Shown here piece after piece: positions 58,527 to 64,000 of a stretch of DNA of 64,000 nucleotides (the stretch's first letter is position 1; each line of letters starts with the position of its first letter). Both the position numbers and the translations under genes were made by a program. Source of the stretch: Bacillota bacterium (GTDB lineage Bacteria > Bacillota > Clostridia > Christensenellales > SZUA-584); NCBI GenBank assembly GCA_023460085.1, contig JAEWRI010000038.1:1-64000 (forward strand), read 5' to 3'. Under the pieces are notes generated by a model that worked only from the letters and a program-made list of their open reading frames with translations, was not told where the DNA came from and ran no database searches.

Positions 58527-59351
58527 ATGAAACGGATTTTAACCCTTATGCTGGCCCTCGCCATGATATTCTCGCTGGCAGCCTGCTCCAGCGTCGCATC
58601 CAAGCCAAGCGGATCGGATACCGACACGTCCTGGACCGACATCGTAGCAAAGGGAAGCTTCACGCTGGGCTTCGACCAGACGTTTGCTCCCATGGGCTTT
58701 AAGGACGGCAGCGGAGAGTATGTGGGCTTTGATATCGATCTCGCCACCGAAGTCGCCAAGCGTCTCGATCTGGAGCTCAAGCTTCAGCCGGTAGACTGGG
58801 ACTCTAAGGCAATTGAACTGGATGCCGGCAATATCGACCTCATCTGGAACGGCCTCTCCATCACGGACGACAACAAGAAAGACATGCTGTTCTCCGATCC
58901 GTATATGAACAACCGTCAGATCATACTCGTGATGGCCAGCTCGGGCATCACCAGCATCGCGGACCTCGCGGGCAAAACCGTCGCGGCGCAGGTGGAGAGC
59001 AGCGCGATGTCAGCCATCAACGCACAGCCCGAAGTCAAGGCGACCTTCGGCAGCCTCATCGAAAGCCCGGACTACGTCGAAGCGCTGATGGAACTTAAAC
59101 AGGGCAGCGTGGATGCCGTGGTCATCGACGAAATCTTCGGGCGCTACTACATCAGCAAGGAAGCTGACCCGAGCGCGTACGCCGTGCTGGAGGAAAACTT
59201 CGGCGAGGAGCAGTACGGCATCGGTTTCCGCCTTGGCGATACGGCTTTCCGGGATAAGGTACAGGAGACCCTCGAAGCGATGATCGCCGACGGTACCGCC
59301 GCGGAAATCTCCGACAAGTGGTTCGGCGAGAACATCGTCATCGGCGGCTGA
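58527..59351 (+). CDS. Amino acid ABC transporter substrate-binding lipoprotein
   Basis: The 274-residue protein has a lipobox SLAAC (Cys20). The SBP_bac_3 fold follows: GFDQTFAPMGFKDGSGEYVGFDIDLATEVAKRL and WDSKAIELDAGNIDLIWNGLSIT near residues 45-115. It binds polar amino acids outside the membrane for the permease and ATPase encoded next. CGGAGG precedes the ATG. A strong terminator-like hairpin between it and the permease probably sets a higher level for this subunit. Confidence 0.95.
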   Translation: MKRILTLMLALAMIFSLAACSSVASKPSGSDTDTSWTDIVAKGSFTLGFDQTFAPMGFKDGSGEYVGFDIDLATEVAKRLDLELKLQPVDWDSKAIELDAGNIDLIWNGLSITDDNKKDMLFSDPYMNNRQIILVMASSGITSIADLAGKTVAAQVESSAMSAINAQPEVKATFGSLIESPDYVEALMELKQGSVDAVVIDEIFGRYYISKEADPSAYAVLEENFGEEQYGIGFRLGDTAFRDKVQETLEAMIADGTAAEISDKWFGENIVIGG

Positions 59352-59365
59352 GCACAGCAGCACAT

Positions 59366-59404
59366 GCAGGCAAGCCTCCTGCAGGCTTGCCTGCTTTCTA
59401 TTTC
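59366..59404 (+). terminator. Intercistronic terminator between SBP and permease genes
   Basis: GCAGGCAAGCC (59366-59376), a seven-base loop, GGCTTGCCTGC (59384-59394), then TTTCTATTTC. It is an 11-bp perfect stem inside an operon. Confidence 0.8.
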
Positions 59405-59458
59405 AGCACCCGCCGATGTGTGGGCGGGGTACAAATCCGACATCGTTAGGAAATCTCT

Positions 59459-60154
59459 ATGGAATATTTTCAGGAACCCGGAAAGCTGCTTAGTCTGCTC
59501 ACGCAAATGCTGAGCGGCACGCTCGTGACGCTGGAGGTGTGGTTTTTCACACTGCTGTTCGCGCTGCCGCTGGGCATGCTCATCTGCCAGATGCGCATGT
59601 CCAAACGCAAGGCCCCCCGGAGCCTCGCCAAAGCGTATATCCTGTACTTCCGGGGAACGCCCCTGATGCTGCAGGTGCTGTTCATGTTTTTCGGCGTTCC
59701 CATCCTCATACGCACCATACTGGGCTGGCTGCAGCTGGATACCGCCTTCACCATGGACAGAACCTTCGCGGCCATACTGGCTTTCATACTGAACTATGCG
59801 GCGTACTTCGCGGAAATATACCGCGGCGGAATACAGTCCATTCCCCGCGGACAATACGAAGCGGCGCACGTGCTGGATCTCTCGAGCCGGACTACATTCA
59901 CCAAAGTCATATTGCCCCAGGTAGCCAAGCGCATACTGCCTCCCATGGGCAACGAGTGCATCACGCTTGTCAAGGATACCGCTCTTGTCTATGCCATTGC
60001 GATCACCGATTTGCTCAGCGAAGCCAAGATAGCCATGCTTCGGGATGGCACCATACTTCCGTTCGTGGTGGCCGCAATATTCTATCTGGTGATGAACGGC
60101 ATGCTCACCAAATTGCTGAGCTTCGCGGAGCGCAGGTTCGCATACTACAGGTAG
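59459..60154 (+). CDS. Amino acid ABC transporter permease (His/Glu/Gln type)
   Basis: The 231-residue protein has about five membrane segments. The HisM-type ending EIYRGGIQSIPRGQYEAAHVLDLSSRTTFTKVILPQ contains the EAA coupling loop. AYILYFRGTPLMLQVLFMFF is the usual N-terminal block. TTAGGA lies before the ATG. It forms the channel with the ATPase encoded nine bases downstream. Confidence 0.93.
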   Translation: MEYFQEPGKLLSLLTQMLSGTLVTLEVWFFTLLFALPLGMLICQMRMSKRKAPRSLAKAYILYFRGTPLMLQVLFMFFGVPILIRTILGWLQLDTAFTMDRTFAAILAFILNYAAYFAEIYRGGIQSIPRGQYEAAHVLDLSSRTTFTKVILPQVAKRILPPMGNECITLVKDTALVYAIAITDLLSEAKIAMLRDGTILPFVVAAIFYLVMNGMLTKLLSFAERRFAYYR

Positions 60155-60163
60155 GAGGTGCCC

Positions 60164-60919
60164 ATGCTTAAAGCAACCGGCATTCAGAAAAAATTCGGCA
60201 CGCTCGAGGTTTTAAAGGGCGTCGATCTCGAAGTGAAGAAGGGCGACGTGGTCGCGGTGATAGGTCCCTCGGGCTCGGGCAAATCCACGCTGCTGCGCTG
60301 CATCAACCTGCTGGAAACAGCGGACGGCGGCAGCGTCGAAATCGACGGGGAGTATCTTTTCCGTGAGCAGCACGGCAAAATGGTTTACGCGGATCCCCAG
60401 CGGAAGCGCGCGCTGCGCAAGCGGCTGGGCCTCGTGTTTCAGGACTTCAACCTGTTCCCGCATCTCTCGGTGATGCAGAACCTCATGCTGGCCCCCGCGC
60501 AGGAAGCAGGCGCCGACAAGGCCGCCATCGAAGCGGACTGCCGCGAGCTGCTGCGCAAGGTGGGGCTTTCCGACAAGGAAAAGGCATATCCGTGCCAGCT
60601 CTCCGGCGGACAGCAGCAGCGCGTCGCCATCGCGCGGGCACTGGCGCTGCGCCCCGAGGTGCTATGCTTCGACGAGCCTACCTCCGCGCTCGATCCGGAG
60701 CTGACCGCGGAAGTGCTGTCCGTCATACAGCAGCTGGCCGCGGAACACATGACCATGGTCGTGGTGACGCACGAGATGGGCTTCGCGGGCGAGGTCGCCA
60801 GCGAGGTGGTGTTCATGGACAACGGCGCGGTGGTGGAGCGCGGCACCGCCGACGAGGTATTGCGCAATCCCAATAACCCGCGCACGCGGGAGTTCATGAG
60901 CAAGCTGCTGCGCGTGTAG
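60164..60919 (+). CDS. Amino acid ABC transporter ATP-binding protein
   Basis: The 251-residue ATPase has Walker A GPSGSGKST, signature LSGGQQQRVAIARAL, Walker B VLCFDEPTSALDPEL and the H-loop VVVTHEMGFA, all intact. It is close to GlnQ/HisP. A GTG two codons upstream is in frame; AGGAGGTG best fits the ATG at 60164. It completes the SBP-permease-ATPase transporter. Confidence 0.95.
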   Translation: MLKATGIQKKFGTLEVLKGVDLEVKKGDVVAVIGPSGSGKSTLLRCINLLETADGGSVEIDGEYLFREQHGKMVYADPQRKRALRKRLGLVFQDFNLFPHLSVMQNLMLAPAQEAGADKAAIEADCRELLRKVGLSDKEKAYPCQLSGGQQQRVAIARALALRPEVLCFDEPTSALDPELTAEVLSVIQQLAAEHMTMVVVTHEMGFAGEVASEVVFMDNGAVVERGTADEVLRNPNNPRTREFMSKLLRV

Positions 60920-61031
60920 CTCTGGAGTATACGCCCCGGCAAGGCGGCTCAAGCTACTGACAAAGCTTTAGTCTCATCAATCTGTAGCGTTCGCTGATGA
61001 GTCATGATAGAATTGTGCCGTACATTGACAC

Positions 61032-61094
61032 GGCGCGTCCGGGAGGCCGCGCCCTTCCGGCTTATTTCGTAGGGCGCGGCCTCCCGGACGCGCC
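61032..61094. repeat. 24-bp perfect inverted repeat with REP-like core
   Basis: GGCGCGTCCGGGAGGCCGCG continues with CCCT (61032-61055), and its exact inverse lies at 61071-61094 around a 15-base loop. Each arm is the REP-like core found at 14999 and 31361 and in the tandem units at the window start. It is the only two-armed copy here. Confidence 0.9.
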
Positions 61095-61141
61095 GATCCA
61101 GCCCTGGCTTTTCTGCAGAACCCTCCCCCTTTCGATGACCT

Positions 61142-61166
61142 GCCGCTCTAATCGGGGCGGCTTTTT
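61142..61166 (+). terminator. Terminator after the REP-like inverted repeat
   Basis: GCCGCTC (61142-61148), loop, GGGCGGC (61155-61161) and TTTTT. It may end the amino acid ABC operon, more than 200 bases after its last stop. Confidence 0.65.
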
Positions 61167-61172
61167 GCTATA

Positions 61173-61757
61173 TCAGTGCGGCAAATGCCTTGCCTCGAAC
61201 TGCCCTCGCGCCAGCGCGGTGCCCTCGCGCACAAACTGCGCCTTGCCCGCGGTGTAGGCGTCGCGGTCGTGCGCGTACTCCCGCTTCAGACGCTCCTTGA
61301 GGCGTCCATATGCCTCCGCAGCGCACCGGTTGGCAATCAGCCAGTCCCGGAAGTACAACTCTTCCCAGTCGCCGCCATAGCGCACGTGCAGGTGGTACGC
61401 CTGCCCCGCAAAGCCCTGCGGCGTGTAGCCCTTCATCCACATCATATGCGGCGGGGGCTTGTCCGGCTGCGCGCTGAAGATGTACCCGTCCGAGGTCAGC
61501 GCCGCATTCAGCCGCGCCAGATCACAGCCATCCGCAATCTCCAGCAGTATGTCGATGGTGGGCTTTGCGACAAGCCCCGGCACCGCCGTGCTGCCGATGT
61601 GGCTGATGCGCCGTATGTTCTCCCACCCCAGCGCCCGCGCGATGCGTTCCCGCTCCCGCGCGTAGCGCTCCGCCCACGCCGGGTTGTGCCGTTCCAGGTT
61701 GACGGGGAACAGCGCCCACAGCTCAGCGTTGGTCATTTCGGATAGTGGTTTAGTCAT
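61173..61757 (-). CDS. GrpB family nucleotidyltransferase-like protein
   Basis: The 194-residue protein matches GrpB/UPF0157. The HIGSTAVPGLVAKPTIDILLEI block (about 53-74) contains the GS-x10-DxD-like core of the nucleotidyltransferase fold. YHLHVRYGG and the RDWLIANRCAAEAYGRLKERL end are typical. The biological role is unknown. AGGTGTTGG lies upstream of the ATG. It is nine bases downstream of the AT-rich dGTPase gene. Confidence 0.88.
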   Translation of the reverse strand: MTKPLSEMTNAELWALFPVNLERHNPAWAERYARERERIARALGWENIRRISHIGSTAVPGLVAKPTIDILLEIADGCDLARLNAALTSDGYIFSAQPDKPPPHMMWMKGYTPQGFAGQAYHLHVRYGGDWEELYFRDWLIANRCAAEAYGRLKERLKREYAHDRDAYTAGKAQFVREGTALARGQFEARHLPH

Positions 61758-61765
61758 ACCAACAC

Positions 61766-62992
61766 CTAGAATCTTACTAGCCCTTGAAACAATCTTATTG
61801 CGAACTTATCCGTCATTCCCGAAATGTAATCAAGAATAGCTTGTATGTATACAGTCTTGTCTGACAAATCATGATAAATTTTCTCGTTCTTACTTCTGCA
61901 CTCATGCAAAAGAGCCTCCACATCCTGGTCACAGTAGTTCACTATCCATGATAGAAATTGTCCGTATAACTCAAAATCCGACTTGCTTCTCTTAATGAGC
62001 TCCGAAATAGTATATTCGCCATTATAGGCATCAATCAAAGCATTGAAAATCTCAGTGATAATCAGGCCAGCATATTTTTTAAAGCTGGTTAGCTTATCAC
62101 TATTATAAATAACATCTTGATTATAGGCTTTTATTTCTTTTAGCATCTCAAAATTTTCTTTTGAAAATCGCAATCCTGTTTTAGGCTTACTATTTGTACA
62201 TAAATCCGTTATTAAATTGTACATTATTGTTGTGGTATTTAAAGTGTTGAGCTTGTGCTTTCTGGCTATTTTATATAATTGATTACGCTGTTCTTCATCA
62301 ATAAAATGCAGCCTGTATGCATCTTCTATATCACGCCCGATATAAGCAATCTTATCCGATATTTTTACTACACACCCTTCCCATGTAAAAGGTTGATATT
62401 GTGCTGCCTTATTATAATCAGCAAGATTAATATATTGCTCTCTCGGAAAAAGCTCATCTTCGTCAATTTCTCCACAATGTGATACTATCCCGTCTCTTAC
62501 TGCATATGTTAAATCTAAATTTCTTAAAAATCTTTTTTCATCCTCAAGTAATTCGATTTTGTCAACAAAACGAAGACCATTCTTTTCATGCCAAAAATCA
62601 TCAGAAAGGTATTCTCTAGCAATTTCCTTTAATACCGTTTCTCCATGATGCCCGAAAGGTGCATGGCCTAAATCATGAGCCGCTGATATCGCTTTTGTAA
62701 GTTCAGTATTTAACCCAAGAAAATTAGCAATTGAAAAGCTAACTGATTCAACATGTGCTACGTGCTCCATACGGGTACAAACATGATCATTATTTGTATT
62801 AAAAAATACTTGAGTTTTATGCTTAAGCCTTCTATATGCTAAACAATGCAATACACGAGTATAATCTCGCCCGAATTCACAGCGGATATCATTGCCTCTA
62901 TCATAAAGAGGCTTTTCTCTAGCTATATATAATTCCCACTTTGGATTCGCTTTTATTGCAGCAACCTCTGAAAATATTTTCCCCGTTTCCAT
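61766..62992 (-). CDS. dgt: Deoxyguanosinetriphosphate triphosphohydrolase (dGTPase-like HD protein)
   Basis: The 408-residue HD-domain protein matches dGTPase. The start has RDYTRVLHCLAYRRLKHKTQV. Metal ligands are seen in RMEHVAHV (His77), AAHDLGHAPFGHHGE (His106, Asp107) and a later Asp in YIGRDIEDAYR. It splits dNTPs, mostly dGTP, to nucleoside and triphosphate, which can limit phage replication. The gene is strikingly AT-rich in a GC-rich region, a sign of transfer. AGAGGAG precedes the ATG. Confidence 0.9.
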   Translation of the reverse strand: METGKIFSEVAAIKANPKWELYIAREKPLYDRGNDIRCEFGRDYTRVLHCLAYRRLKHKTQVFFNTNNDHVCTRMEHVAHVESVSFSIANFLGLNTELTKAISAAHDLGHAPFGHHGETVLKEIAREYLSDDFWHEKNGLRFVDKIELLEDEKRFLRNLDLTYAVRDGIVSHCGEIDEDELFPREQYINLADYNKAAQYQPFTWEGCVVKISDKIAYIGRDIEDAYRLHFIDEEQRNQLYKIARKHKLNTLNTTTIMYNLITDLCTNSKPKTGLRFSKENFEMLKEIKAYNQDVIYNSDKLTSFKKYAGLIITEIFNALIDAYNGEYTISELIKRSKSDFELYGQFLSWIVNYCDQDVEALLHECRSKNEKIYHDLSDKTVYIQAILDYISGMTDKFAIRLFQGLVRF

Positions 62993-63078
62993 ATACTCCT
63001 CTGATAATTAATAATTAACTATGCTATTTTTAGTATTCGACATGAGAAGGATTAATCCCTGTTTACAATACAATGGAA

Positions 63079-63105
63079 AGGCCATGCCGCAATGCGGCAT
63101 GGCCT
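63079..63105 (-). terminator. Terminator of the ABC permease gene
   Basis: AGGCCATGCCGCA and TGCGGCATGGCCT are perfect 13-base inverted arms separated by one base. On the minus strand they are followed by TTCC and more T. Confidence 0.7.
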
Positions 63106-63136
63106 GTAAGGTTTTTGGGGTACGGAAACCGGAATT

Positions 63137-64000
63137 TTATTCGTAGCGCAGCGCGTCGATGGGCTTCAGGCCGGCCGCCTTGTTGGCGGGGTAGATGCCG
63201 AACACCACGCCCACGAACGCCGAGAACCCCAGCGCCAGCGCAATGGTGCCCGCCGACATCGACATCGATATGCCCATGGCGGTACCGATGACCTTGAGGC
63301 CGAGGAACCCGATGCCGATGCCTATCGCGCCGCCCGCGACGGAGAGCACCACCGCCTCGATGAGGAACTGCCCGAGGATATCGGAGCGCTGCGCGCCGAT
63401 GGCTTTGCGGATGCCGATCTCCCGCGTGCGCTCGGTGACGGACACCAGCATGATGTTCATGATGCCGATGCCGCCCACCAGCAGCGAAATCGCCGCGATG
63501 CCGGACAACAGCACGGTCATCACGCTCATCACCTCGTTCATCACGTCGAGTATGGCGCTCTGGTTGATGACGTTATAGGCGTCCTCGTCGTTCATCTCCC
63601 GCGTCAGAAAATCCTCCGTGGCGTCCTGCGCGGCGTCCACGGTATCGGGCGTCGTCGCGGAAATGTAGAGCGCGTCGAACTCCTTGTCCTGGAAGAGGCG
63701 CTGTGCCGTAGTCAGCGGTATGATGACGGTGTCGTCCTTGTTGGCGAGCATCGTATCGGACTCCTCCAGCAGCCCCACCACGGTGAAGCTGAAGCCTTCA
63801 ATTTTCAGCGTGTTGCCGATGCAGTTCTTCGTACCGAAGAGATCCTCCGCTACGTTTGCGCCCAGCACGGCGTTGTAGGTGTGCGCCTCCGTGTCCACGT
63901 CGCAGATGAAACGTCCCTGCTGTACGTCCTGCCCGGTGATCGTCTGGTAAGCGCTGGTCACGCCCTCCACGCTGTAGTCGTCGTCCTCGTCGCCCGCGCG
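63137..64000 (-). CDS. MacB/FtsX-type ABC transporter permease (partial)
   Basis: The frame runs off the right edge, so the N-terminus is missing; about 287 residues are present. A MacB-like external domain (VTSAYQTITGQDVQQGRF, NAVLGANVAEDLFG, VVGLLEE) is followed by three membrane segments. The FtsX end includes the VSVTERTREIGIRKAIGAQR motif. Such permeases work with an ATPase to export peptides or antibiotics or to transmit force. It ends with a strong terminator. The upstream genes are outside the window. Confidence 0.9.
   Translation of the reverse strand, partial: RAGDEDDDYSVEGVTSAYQTITGQDVQQGRFICDVDTEAHTYNAVLGANVAEDLFGTKNCIGNTLKIEGFSFTVVGLLEESDTMLANKDDTVIIPLTTAQRLFQDKEFDALYISATTPDTVDAAQDATEDFLTREMNDEDAYNVINQSAILDVMNEVMSVMTVLLSGIAAISLLVGGIGIMNIMLVSVTERTREIGIRKAIGAQRSDILGQFLIEAVVLSVAGGAIGIGIGFLGLKVIGTAMGISMSMSAGTIALALGFSAFVGVVFGIYPANKAAGLKPIDALRYE

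Noticed and set aside
1..64000. tRNA, rRNA, riboswitch or T-box elements
   Set aside because: No cloverleaf with a TTCRA arm, no rRNA segments and no T-box box (TGGNACCGCG) upstream of metG were seen by eye; a covariance-model search would be decisive.

Overview
The window looks like a chromosomal segment of an anaerobic, spore-forming, high-GC member of the Clostridia (Bacillota). Sporulation is indicated by spmA/spmB and a complete GerA-type germinant receptor. Anaerobiosis is indicated by oxygen-sensitive NrdD/NrdG and several radical-SAM or 4Fe-4S enzymes. Strong AGGAGG-type ribosome binding sites, sigma-A promoters and an abrB/rsmI/metG/tatD neighbourhood resembling the origin-proximal cluster of Bacillus subtilis fit this. 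No rRNA, tRNA or CRISPR array was recognised.

Layout. 1-900 is a tandem array of REP-like intergenic repeats. 979-18657 holds housekeeping and envelope genes: nitroreductase, CapA-like lipoprotein, S9 peptidase lipoprotein, two tandem NlpC/P60 hydrolases, a COG2509 flavoprotein, dcd, a diguanylate cyclase, a Gly/Cys/Trp-rich small protein, a PadR-DUF1700-DUF4097 cassette with two SDR genes, a two-domain class II aldolase and a DUF342/FapA protein. 18900-24800 is the main accessory region: an ABC-F gene, a degraded mobile-element gene (DUF3987 C-terminus), a strikingly AT-rich two-gene module (nucleotidyl-cyclase-like protein plus TPR-HEPN protein), and a field of REP-like palindromes around a REP-associated transposase (RAYT).

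24792-43145 is mostly ordinary: HAD phosphatase, pseudouridine synthase and methyltransferase in an overlapping operon, a chemotaxis receptor, a DUF2089 pair, an AraC regulator, small membrane proteins (one possibly leaderless), nrdD-nrdG behind a pair of NrdR boxes, a tightly overlapping operon of two 4Fe-4S proteins, a deformylase-like enzyme and a P-loop kinase, then yqeY, a nucleoside phosphorylase, GNAT and HNH proteins. 43164-47014 is a divergent germinant receptor locus. 48413-56720 is the informational and sporulation cluster (radical SAM, tatD, metG, alkD, spmB, spmA, abrB, rsmI, trmN6). 56923-60919 carries a GPH sugar symporter and a polar amino acid ABC transporter. 61173-64000 has GrpB, an AT-rich dGTPase and the end of a MacB/FtsX-type permease.

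The best candidate for an undescribed system is 21379-23625. A class III nucleotidyl-cyclase-like protein is followed, probably in one transcript, by a TPR protein ending in a HEPN domain with an R-x4-H motif. The pair is AT-rich in a GC-rich chromosome and lies between a mobile-element remnant and a RAYT/REP field. This is the expected layout of an anti-phage signalling module with a ribonuclease effector, but activity is not shown by sequence. Other noteworthy points are the RAYT gene carrying its own REP palindrome in frame, a REP-like core shared by tandem and dispersed repeats, candidate leaderless genes, and a bias to encode Ile-Leu as ATA plus a Leu codon.
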